Shown piece by piece: positions 24,914 through 31,465 of a DNA stretch of 33,225 bases; position 1 is the stretch's first letter; the number at the start of each line of letters is the position of its first letter. The notes under the pieces are model-generated. The model was given only the letters and a program-made list of their open reading frames with translations. It was not told the origin of the DNA and did no database searches. Position numbers and translations under genes: made by a program. The DNA comes from Actinobacteria bacterium HGW-Actinobacteria-6 (GTDB taxonomy: Bacteria; Actinomycetota; Coriobacteriia; Anaerosomatales; Anaerosomataceae). Where the stretch lies: positions 1 through 33,225 of the forward strand of contig PHEU01000023.1 in assembly GCA_002841295.1 (NCBI GenBank), written 5' to 3'.

Positions 24914-25137
24914 GTGATGCCTCCCGTATCTGGGGTGCGCTCGATAGCTCGCAAGGTCGGGGTCGCCATGGTGGTCGAGCGACAGACCCTGACGGGCTGA
25001 CGACGCACGAGCAATCAAGGGAGTCTAGATATCTTACCACGCATCGCCCGTTTCTACGCGCCGGGGACCGACGCCACCGCAGATTCGCGACACAACTGGC
25101 CAAAACAACACTCCAACCGGCGTCAGAACTGGCTCGG

Positions 25138-25395
25138 CTAGCGGTCTTCCAGTATCACGTCGGCCGCGCGCTCGGGCCAATCCGCAGGAACGTCGCCTTC
25201 TTCGTAGAGGGCGACGTTGATCTCATGTGCGTAGTCACGAAGCGCCGGGTCTCGTTCAACCACCTGGTACTGGCTGCCCGCATCCTCGGACTGCAGCGCA
25301 CGGAGCACATCGATGAGCTCCTCGATATCGCCGTGCGTCAGGAACAAGTCAATCGCGCCGAGCGTTCGGTCGGCTTCGCCGTCAAAGATGCGCAT
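25138..25395 (-). CDS. Small acidic hypothetical protein
   Basis: This 85-residue protein is acidic and mostly helical, with an apparent amphipathic helix (HGDIEELIDVLRALQSED) and the tail ADWPERAADVILEDR. AAGGAG stands 5 nt before ATG 25395. It starts 16 nt after the stop of the polytopic membrane protein, so the two are probably co-transcribed and may work together. The family is not recognised. Confidence 0.72.
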   Translation of the reverse strand: MRIFDGEADRTLGAIDLFLTHGDIEELIDVLRALQSEDAGSQYQVVERDPALRDYAHEINVALYEEGDVPADWPERAADVILEDR

Positions 25396-25411
25396 GTGGT
25401 CTCCTTCGGTT

Positions 25412-26443
25412 CTACCGTGAAACGGTCTCAGACCCACCCGGGTGGAGCTTGGCCCTGACAGGCGGCAGCAAGCTGACCGCCCATAGTGCGGCCGCGACAA
25501 CGAATACAAGTGCGTACTCTGTGACAGGGATGAAGCTGATCTGATAGATCTGCGAGAGGCGCTCGGTGGACAGCGATCCGCTCGGATAGAACGTATACAG
25601 GCTGAGTGAGAGTAGCAGATACGCCGCCGAGGCAAGCCGAATCGACCACTTCGGCAGGCCGAGACCGTAGATCTGCGTGACGATGAAAATGGTCATGAAC
25701 CCGGTGAGGAACATCGTCCAGATGATGGACTGCTGCGTGTAGAAAGCCACGGATGCGCCATGGAACAGCACCAGCACTTCAAGCGCAAGCGTCCAGTACT
25801 TGCTGGAGTGCACCCGCGTGCGAGCCAGCGAGAGCTGGATGAACAGTAGGAACATGTAGAAGAAGCCGACCACGTGAGCCCACTCGCTCACCACGGGGTG
25901 GAACCAGAAGGTGTAGATGGCAGCCCAAGCGATGTAGTAGGTGTGGCTCATGCTGGTCAAACGCACACCATCTTTGGGCAAGCGCACCTTTCGGCCAAAG
26001 AACAGCCCGCGCCAGCGATTCTTCATGATGAGGATCATCACCAGCATGAAGATGACCGAGTACTGCGAGCTCCAGATCGGCACATCCTGCGCCAGCCCGT
26101 CGTAGAAGAGCGCGGTCTGCGCGAAGTGCGCCACAACGAAGAGTGCGTTGACGCCGAGGAGCCACCAATTCCACTTCGACATCGAGTCGTCGATGCGCTT
26201 CTTGGAGGCGTTGAGCCGGTAGATGAGATACCACACAACCACCTGATGGACGATGTATGGCGCCCACACCGAGAGACGCGTCACCCACGTCGGGTCCGGG
26301 AGCTTCCATAGGTACCAGCTGGCGCCCAGGTCCGGTAGCAGTGCAATCGCCGGCACCAGCGTGGCGTCGAACAGCGGTATGAGCGCAGCAATCACCAGTG
26401 CGCCGATGGCCGAATACAGCAGGACTTTGCGATCCATCTTCAT
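25412..26443 (-). CDS. Polytopic membrane protein, histidine- and aromatic-rich, unknown function
   Basis: This 343-residue protein has about nine or ten hydrophobic helices, near 7-25, 57-77, 93-113, 125-141, 168-181, 187-206, 216-236, 240-260, 268-286 and 305-325. Histidines lie in or at the edge of helices: His66 (IVHQVVVWY), His106 (VVAHFAQ), His167 (SMSHTYY), His182 and His190 (FHPVVSEWAH), and His228 (LFHGASVAFY). This pattern could ligate haem or metal, but I know no family to confirm it. Trp and Tyr are abundant. The start at ATG 26443 has GGGAG 9 nt upstream. It is followed closely by the 85-residue acidic protein. Confidence 0.82.
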   Translation of the reverse strand: MKMDRKVLLYSAIGALVIAALIPLFDATLVPAIALLPDLGASWYLWKLPDPTWVTRLSVWAPYIVHQVVVWYLIYRLNASKKRIDDSMSKWNWWLLGVNALFVVAHFAQTALFYDGLAQDVPIWSSQYSVIFMLVMILIMKNRWRGLFFGRKVRLPKDGVRLTSMSHTYYIAWAAIYTFWFHPVVSEWAHVVGFFYMFLLFIQLSLARTRVHSSKYWTLALEVLVLFHGASVAFYTQQSIIWTMFLTGFMTIFIVTQIYGLGLPKWSIRLASAAYLLLSLSLYTFYPSGSLSTERLSQIYQISFIPVTEYALVFVVAAALWAVSLLPPVRAKLHPGGSETVSR

Positions 26444-26498
26444 CTTGTGAGTCTCCCGTCTCGGCGGCTATGGCGTCGTCATTGCTGACAACCGAGGC

Positions 26499-26750
26499 TC
26501 AGCGCTTCTTCCAGAAGTCGAATTCCGGCTCGTAGCGCACGCCCGCCAGGTCGAATACCGCTCGTTCCATCGAAGCCTGAGCGTCCGCGATCGCCTGGTT
26601 GTAGACGTTCGGACCGATCTCGCGAACGAAGAAATCCAGCACGGAGAGTGCTTTCAGGTCGCCGATGTCCTCTTCAAGCTCTTGATCAAAGAACCGTCGG
26701 ATCGACCCGATAAGATATGCCTCGGTCTCTGGATCCATCTTGATCGGCAT
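26499..26750 (-). CDS. DUF2164 family protein
   Basis: This 83-residue protein matches DUF2164 along its length: MPIKMDPETEAYLIGSI, RRFFDQELEEDIGDLKALSVLDFFVREIGP (split here by me into conserved blocks) and NVYNQAIADAQASMER. It is small, helical and cytoplasmic, of unknown function. ATG 26750 is preceded by GGAG at 6 nt; a TTG 12 nt further upstream is rejected. It follows the GyrI-like gene by 16 nt, so probably in one operon. Confidence 0.88.
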   Translation of the reverse strand: MPIKMDPETEAYLIGSIRRFFDQELEEDIGDLKALSVLDFFVREIGPNVYNQAIADAQASMERAVFDLAGVRYEPEFDFWKKR

Positions 26751-26766
26751 GGCGAACTCCAATCCC

Positions 26767-27384
26767 CTAGAGGCGCCTCATGGGCTGGCGGATGACCGTC
26801 TTCCACTTGGCCGGGTCTGCTCGGCGAGTATCACTCAGGTAGATCTCATGGTGCTTGCCGAAGCGTGCCCGCCCCGACTCCTCGATGTGCGCATGGACCC
26901 GCTCGATGTTGGGACCTTCTGCCGAGAACGGCCCAACGTGCATGATCTGAGCCGACAGGCCCTCTTCAAATGCCTCAAAGCGCATAAGCGGCAGCGCTGC
27001 CGGGTTCTTCTTGCGGGCGACCTCGAGGGTTGCAGCCTCAACCATCTCGGGAGTGACGAAACTCGGCTGCATGATCATCGCCGTCCACTGCCACGCGTCG
27101 CGATCGCCGTCGACGAAGCTGCGCATGTCATCTGCCCACCAGAGGCCCTCGAGCGGCATGACGCCGTAGTCGATCGCGTCTGGGCCTTTCTTCACCGCGA
27201 ACTTGAGCGTGTACGACATCGCGTAGAGCGCCTCGATCGCGTCCGAGTACGCCTGCGAAGTACCGGGATCGCCCTGCCCGTCGATCATGAGGAAGTTCAT
27301 GCTCGGGACGTCCACATCGACGACCTGCCGGGACGGCGGACGATAGAGTTCAGCCAGTTCCTTCTTGAGATCAAGCTTCTCCAT
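26767..27384 (-). CDS. GyrI-like small-molecule-binding domain protein
   Basis: This 205-residue protein fits the stand-alone GyrI-like/AraC effector-binding-like family. Typical stretches are VDVPSMNFLMIDGQGDPG near the N-terminus, ALYAMSYTLKFAVKK, DYGVMPLEGLWW, WQWTAMIMQP, and GPFSAEGPNIERVHAHIEESG followed by HHEIYLSDTRRADPAKWKTVIRQP. Such proteins bind or hydrolyse hydrophobic small molecules. No DNA-binding domain is present. ATG 27384 overlaps the stop of the preceding small gene (TGATG), with AAAGGAG at 5 nt. Confidence 0.87.
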   Translation of the reverse strand: MEKLDLKKELAELYRPPSRQVVDVDVPSMNFLMIDGQGDPGTSQAYSDAIEALYAMSYTLKFAVKKGPDAIDYGVMPLEGLWWADDMRSFVDGDRDAWQWTAMIMQPSFVTPEMVEAATLEVARKKNPAALPLMRFEAFEEGLSAQIMHVGPFSAEGPNIERVHAHIEESGRARFGKHHEIYLSDTRRADPAKWKTVIRQPMRRL

Positions 27385-27614
27385 CACGACTCCTTTGGCT
27401 CCACTGGTGTCGCAGCGAAAGCCTCATAGTCGGCACGCGCCTCTGTGGCGTCGATGAAAGCGTTCAGTCGCTCGTTCTCGCTGGCGACAGATTCGATGTA
27501 CCCGGAGAGGCTCGAAAGCCGCTCGGAGAACCACTTGAACCCGACCTTGCCATTGAGCGTGAGGCGTATCGCCTCCACAAATGCGAGTGCCTCGTCCCTG
27601 GTGTACTCAGCCAT
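27384..27614 (-). CDS. Small helical hypothetical protein
   Basis: This 76-residue, probably all-helical protein (MAEYTRDEALAFVEAIRL, then ESVASENERLNAFIDATEARADYEAF) has coiled-coil character in its second half. Its stop overlaps the GyrI-like gene start by one base, which suggests coupled translation. ATG 27614 is at 9 nt from GGGGA; a TTG at 27620 is closer and cannot be fully excluded. The family is not recognised. Confidence 0.68.
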   Translation of the reverse strand: MAEYTRDEALAFVEAIRLTLNGKVGFKWFSERLSSLSGYIESVASENERLNAFIDATEARADYEAFAATPVEPKES

Positions 27615-27640
27615 ATGCAAAAGTCCCCTCTCGGCGGGCC

Positions 27641-28486
27641 CTACAGTGCAGGCGTGTCGAGCAGAAGATCCGGCGCCACATGTTTGATCCAGTGCTCGTG
27701 CAGCGCAGCAAGCGTTGCGGAATGGGAGCCGAGGCGTGCCACTTGCCGCGGGTGCGCGAGTGGCAGCAACGCCATGGTCCGCTTGCCGATGCGGACCTCC
27801 TGGAAGCGTCCGTACTCGTCACGCGTCTCGCCATACGCGCTCAGCTTGCTCTTGGAGCCGTAGTAGTTGGCGAACCACCGCAGAGGCTGGTCGCCGAGAG
27901 TGATGATCATGTCGGGCGCGGCCTGCGCTACCTCGTCAGCGATCTCGGCACGTCGGGCATCGTCGGCCAGATCCTCGGGCACAAAGGGCCAATCGTACGC
28001 GGGCAGCCCTAGCTTGGTCGCACGCTTGTCGTAAGCGCGCTTGAGCGCGGTCGCCTGCCGGTTGTTCTTGCAGCTGTACGGCACCAAGTCGCACATCCAG
28101 GCATCCGAACGCGTAAGGCCGAGCGGGCCGAGGAAGAGCTCGTCGAGCGCAGCTCCGGAGGGGCCGTTGAGGTTGTCGCCGGCCGGAACAAGGCTGCCAG
28201 CGCCCGCGGGAACCGGGATGCTCGCGACGATTTCGTCGAGTCCCTCGCCGCGCCAGGCGATCTCAGGCTCGGACGCGACGGCGACCGCGCCAAGGAGCGT
28301 CGTGCCGTCCTCATCCAGCCAACGTGCATACACCGCGCTCGGGTATACGCCGAGAATGAATACGCGCTTGGGACTACGGTCGTGCTGGGTCAGCGTCTCA
28401 ATCGGACGGCCGAACGGAAACGTACCGTTCACGATCACTCCCGGGTGTCTGTGTGCCTGCATACGCGTCGGCCGGAGCCGCCGCAT
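27641..28486 (-). CDS. Uracil-DNA-glycosylase-superfamily-like protein
   Basis: This 281-residue protein has a UDG-like alpha/beta arrangement: FILGVYPSAVYARWLD (about 43-58) in the place of the glycosylase active loop (motif 1), LFLGPLGLTRSDAWMCDLVPY in the middle, MIITLGDQPLRWF, and LPLAHPRQVARLG (about 243-255) at the position of motif 2 with its His. The canonical catalytic Asp or Asn of known UDG families is not obvious, so base excision activity is uncertain. The start ATG 28486 has only a weak AGG. It is flanked by small genes on the same strand at 26-28 nt. Confidence 0.75.
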   Translation of the reverse strand: MRRLRPTRMQAHRHPGVIVNGTFPFGRPIETLTQHDRSPKRVFILGVYPSAVYARWLDEDGTTLLGAVAVASEPEIAWRGEGLDEIVASIPVPAGAGSLVPAGDNLNGPSGAALDELFLGPLGLTRSDAWMCDLVPYSCKNNRQATALKRAYDKRATKLGLPAYDWPFVPEDLADDARRAEIADEVAQAAPDMIITLGDQPLRWFANYYGSKSKLSAYGETRDEYGRFQEVRIGKRTMALLPLAHPRQVARLGSHSATLAALHEHWIKHVAPDLLLDTPAL

Positions 28487-28514
28487 TGCCTACAGTTTAG
28501 CGTTTCTGGCGACC

Positions 28515-28943
28515 TCACAGCTTCTTCTTGAATCCCGTCCACCGGCTGGCGAAACCGGCTGACTCGTACAGCGCCACCGCATCGCTGCGGCACGTCTCGG
28601 TCAAGAGGATCATCTGCTTGCAGCCCTGCTCGCGGGCGATGCGCTCCAACTCGCCGAGCAACGCCGAGGCGACCCCCTCCCGTCGATGACGGGGATCGAC
28701 GACAACATCCTCGATCACGAGGTACGAGTCAAAGCCACCGTAGAGCCCGTGACACACAACGCCCGTTGCAGTGCCGACGCACGCACCTTCTATCCGTGCA
28801 GCCAGCAAGACATGGTCGGGATCGTCGTCAAGTCGCCTGAGCGTCTCGGCCATCGAGGCGACATCGGAGACCTCACCCCAGAAGTCCGCGTGGAGTCGAC
28901 CGATCGCCTCAAGGTCGGATTCTTGTACCGGTCGGATCTCCAT
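28515..28943 (-). CDS. GNAT family N-acetyltransferase
   Basis: This 142-residue single GNAT domain has MEIRPVQESDLEAIGRLH at strand 1, YLVIEDVVVDPRHRREGVASALLGELERIA as strand 4 plus the acetyl-CoA pyrophosphate loop (R-R-E-G-V-A), CKQMILLTE at strand 5 and ALYESAGF at the end. It transfers acetyl from acetyl-CoA to an unknown amine. AGGGAG lies 6 nt before ATG 28943. It begins 10 nt after the stop of the upstream membrane protein gene. Confidence 0.93.
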   Translation of the reverse strand: MEIRPVQESDLEAIGRLHADFWGEVSDVASMAETLRRLDDDPDHVLLAARIEGACVGTATGVVCHGLYGGFDSYLVIEDVVVDPRHRREGVASALLGELERIAREQGCKQMILLTETCRSDAVALYESAGFASRWTGFKKKL

Positions 28944-28953
28944 GCGCCGCTCC

Positions 28954-29376
28954 CTAGTCCTCTAGCGCGCTAAGCGCGATTTCGGACCGCAGCGCCGAGG
29001 CGCTCATCAGCGCGAGCACCGAGACAACTGCTGTGCCGACTGCGGTTGCCAGGACAAGCGCAGCAAGGGGACCCAACTTGCCGGACTCGGCAATTCCAAT
29101 TCGAATCCTCCAGCTTGCCAGGAGATAACTGACGGCCAGGACTGCGCCGAGCCCCGATCCTACATGGCCCCTTCGTCGTCCCACCACGAAGAGCAGGACG
29201 CTCAGCATGGCCAGGACCGCAGGCGCGTACCCCGAGGCGAAGATCCCGTAGACCAGCGGTGACCTGAATGTGACGCCAAACGCATAGAGACCAAACGGCA
29301 CCATAGCCACGGCAACTACTAACCCAGCGACTCCCCCCAACATAAGCACCCACGAAAGACGACGCGAGTAGTTCAT
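28954..29376 (-). CDS. Small four-helix membrane protein
   Basis: This 140-residue protein has four predicted membrane segments: VLMLGGVAGLVVAVAMVPFGLYAF, an APAVLAMLSVLLFVV segment, SGLGAVLAVSYLLASW, and LAALVLATAVGTAVVSVLALMSA. GGGGGAG lies 5 nt before ATG 29376. A longer open frame upstream is antisense-like composition over AzlD and is ignored. The family is not recognised. Confidence 0.75.
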   Translation of the reverse strand: MNYSRRLSWVLMLGGVAGLVVAVAMVPFGLYAFGVTFRSPLVYGIFASGYAPAVLAMLSVLLFVVGRRRGHVGSGLGAVLAVSYLLASWRIRIGIAESGKLGPLAALVLATAVGTAVVSVLALMSASALRSEIALSALED

Positions 29377-29453
29377 GTTCGCTCCCCCATAGAGACCACC
29401 GAGTGTAATCGTAACCCAACCAGGCATGGACCGCGTCAACACATCGAAGGTAC

Positions 29454-29780
29454 CTAGAGCGGCAAGAAATGGCGCATCAACACAAGGCTCAAGACACCGA
29501 CAACGATGGCCACCCACTGCCGCTTGGTCGTGAACAGGGTGGCCGCCGTGATAAGCGCTGCCCAGATGTAGATGTTCGCCACCGGCGACTCCATTGTGCC
29601 GGACGGCGCCAGCACCGCCGGGAATACGAGCGCGGCCAAGATCGCGACCGGCACGTACTCGAGTGAGCGCCGCAGGAGCGGATGCATCTCGAACTGCCGG
29701 GCGACTCCGATGAAGCCAACGCGCGTCGCGTACGTAACAGCAGCCATGCCGAGGATGAGCGCCACGTAGTACGGCCTCAT
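29454..29780 (-). CDS. azlD: AzlD family branched-chain amino acid transport subunit
   Basis: This 108-residue membrane protein has about four helices. It has the AzlD pattern: ALILGMAAVTYATRVGFI at the start, LRRSLEYVPVAILAALVFPAVL in the middle, and a KRQWVAIVVGVLSLVLMR end. It pairs with AzlC to export branched-chain amino acids. Its ATG overlaps the azlC stop (ATGA at 29777-29780). Confidence 0.93.
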   Translation of the reverse strand: MRPYYVALILGMAAVTYATRVGFIGVARQFEMHPLLRRSLEYVPVAILAALVFPAVLAPSGTMESPVANIYIWAALITAATLFTTKRQWVAIVVGVLSLVLMRHFLPL

Positions 29781-30514
29781 GCGGCTCTCCTCTCGGCCAG
29801 GGTTTCAAGGACCACGCCGGTCACCGTCGCCGCGACGACCGCCAGGATGATGTACCACTTGCCGGGCACCAGCACGTACGTGCTTGTCGCGACCACCGCC
29901 GCAACGATAACGACCGCCGCGAGTCGGCGCGAGACGATCTGTGGCAGCAGCATCGTCAGGAAGGTGGCCGGCATCGCGAAATCCAGACCCCACTGCAGCG
30001 GGTTTGAGATCGCATTTCCCGCCAGTGCGCCAACAAGCGACGCGATACCCCATGCCACGTAGATGGAACCGCCGGCGCCGAGCATGAAGTGCGGATTGGC
30101 CTGACCCTCGCCCACCTCGCGGTAGTGGGTGACAGATGTCAGATACGACTCGTCGGTCATACCGAAGGCGACGAAGCGCTGCCATTTCGGCGTGGCTTCC
30201 GAGAGGTACGGTGAAAGCGACAGGCCCATCATCAGGTGTCGCAGGTTCACGAGGAGCGTCGATGCTACGACGAGTGGGATGCCTGCGCCGGCCTGGATCA
30301 TCACGACCGCCATGAACTGGGAAGCGCCTGCGAACACGACGAGCGACATGAGCATCGTCTCGGCGACCGTGAGCCCGGCCTGAGTCGCGACCACGCCGTA
30401 CGCGAGGCCGAACGGGACAGTGCCCATCGCGAGCGGCAGCGTCTTCACGAGCCCCATGCGTAGCTGGTGTCGGTTATCGGAAGCCGCAGTGGGCGCCGCG
30501 CTCTCATTCACCAC
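29777..30514 (-). CDS. azlC: AzlC family branched-chain amino acid exporter, large subunit
   Basis: This 245-residue integral membrane protein has the AzlC features TLPLAMGTVPFGLAYGVVA, FAGASQFMAVVMI, STLLVNLRHLMMGLSLSPYL and FGMTDESYLTS. With AzlD it forms an exporter for leucine, isoleucine, valine or analogues. The start is GTG (30514 or the adjacent GTG 30511), with a poor ribosome binding site. It begins 26 nt after panD, so the three genes probably form one transcript. Confidence 0.93.
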   Translation of the reverse strand: MVNESAAPTAASDNRHQLRMGLVKTLPLAMGTVPFGLAYGVVATQAGLTVAETMLMSLVVFAGASQFMAVVMIQAGAGIPLVVASTLLVNLRHLMMGLSLSPYLSEATPKWQRFVAFGMTDESYLTSVTHYREVGEGQANPHFMLGAGGSIYVAWGIASLVGALAGNAISNPLQWGLDFAMPATFLTMLLPQIVSRRLAAVVIVAAVVATSTYVLVPGKWYIILAVVAATVTGVVLETLAERRAA

Positions 30515-30540
30515 TATCGAGTCTCACATTCATCCGCTGG

Positions 30541-30918
30541 TTAAGATGCTGGCAGTCTCTCAGGTCTGGACTCGACAGCGCGATTCGCACCGTCCACAAA
30601 CACCGCGCATGGTCGCCATGCTCCGGCCTCAGAACCCTCAAGCTCAACGAAGCTCGCGATGATGACAAGGTTGCCGATGGCGGCATGGTGAGCTGCTGCA
30701 CCGTTCACGCACACCGTGCCGGACCCGCGCGGGCCGCTCAGTGCGTACGTGGTCACTCGGCTTCCGGTAGTGACGTTCCAGATATGGACAGCCTCGTATT
30801 CGAGAATGCCAGCCGCCTCGAGGAGGTCGGCATCAACAGTCACGCTGCCTTCGTACTCCAGACATGCGTCCGTGACCGTGGCGCGGTGAATCTTGCCGCC
30901 GAGCATGGTGCGTCGCAT
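30541..30918 (-). CDS. panD: Aspartate 1-decarboxylase, pyruvoyl enzyme
   Basis: This 125-residue proenzyme converts aspartate to beta-alanine for pantothenate. [20 protein letters not shown] starts it, and YEGSVTVD contains the self-cleavage site Gly24-Ser25, with Ser25 becoming the pyruvoyl group. Lys9 and [18 protein letters not shown] near the end are also conserved. GGGAG lies 7 nt before ATG 30918. No panB or panC is in the window. It sits upstream of azlCD. Confidence 0.95.
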   Translation of the reverse strand: MRRTMLGGKIHRATVTDACLEYEGSVTVDADLLEAAGILEYEAVHIWNVTTGSRVTTYALSGPRGSGTVCVNGAAAHHAAIGNLVIIASFVELEGSEAGAWRPCAVFVDGANRAVESRPERLPAS

Positions 30919-31051
30919 GTAGATACTCCCATCCGAGTACCCGCCTGGAAGCGGTCGGGTCTCGATCTGACGGTGATGTTGCCGCAAGCATAGCAATCAA
31001 GAGACAGATGCCGGACGAGTGAGGCCCCGGCAGCTCCGCCGCGTGTGCGAA

Positions 31052-31291
31052 TCAGACGCCGTCTACAGATTGGACTCCCGCGTCGCTCACGTTGGATGTC
31101 CACTGGGAGCCATCCCAGAAACGAAGCTCATGACGACCATGCGGGTCCGGATGCCATCCGGCGGGGACTGACGGAGCCGGGGAGATGCCAGTGGAGCTTC
31201 CTCGTTTCACGAGCACGATAATCACCGCAGCCACGGCCAAAAACACCAGAAGAAACCCGCATATGATGAGTTCCATGACGCCTATTCCCAT
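31052..31291 (-). CDS. Small membrane-anchored DUF2510 protein
   Basis: This 79-residue protein has one membrane helix (LIICGFLLVFLAVAAVIIVLV, about 8-28), a short Ser/Pro linker and a DUF2510 module, AGWHPDPHGRHELRFWDGSQWT. The module is common in Actinobacteria and typically lies in the cytoplasmic part of membrane proteins; its function is not known. TGGAG lies 6 nt before ATG 31291. It is divergent from the ABC-F gene. Confidence 0.88.
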   Translation of the reverse strand: MGIGVMELIICGFLLVFLAVAAVIIVLVKRGSSTGISPAPSVPAGWHPDPHGRHELRFWDGSQWTSNVSDAGVQSVDGV

Positions 31292-31391
31292 GTCAGTCTC
31301 CAGTCAGCTGAAATCTCCTGAGGCCGATACTATCCACCAAGTCTAGCGCATGCCGAGCGCGCTGATTAAGCACGCCCAGCGCGAGCCCCAC

Positions 31392-31409
31392 GAGTATCCC
31401 CGTATACTC
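31392..31409. repeat. Short inverted repeat upstream of ABC-F gene
   Basis: Arms GAGTAT and ATACTC are separated by 6 nt, in the 174-nt divergent region between the DUF2510 and ABC-F genes. It includes a possible -10 TATACT at 31403-31408, but no -35 is at the right distance. It may be an operator; support is weak. Confidence 0.3.
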
Positions 31410-31465
31410 ATGCCGTGCGATAGTGTCGTTCGTGCTTACCGGCTGTCAGGATCGAGGTTCGTTGC

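Noticed and set aside
28954-29808. A 284-codon membrane protein reading through azlD
   Set aside because: Its first half is an out-of-frame shadow of azlD with Arg/Pro-rich sequence. The real gene starts at ATG 29376 behind GGGGGAG.
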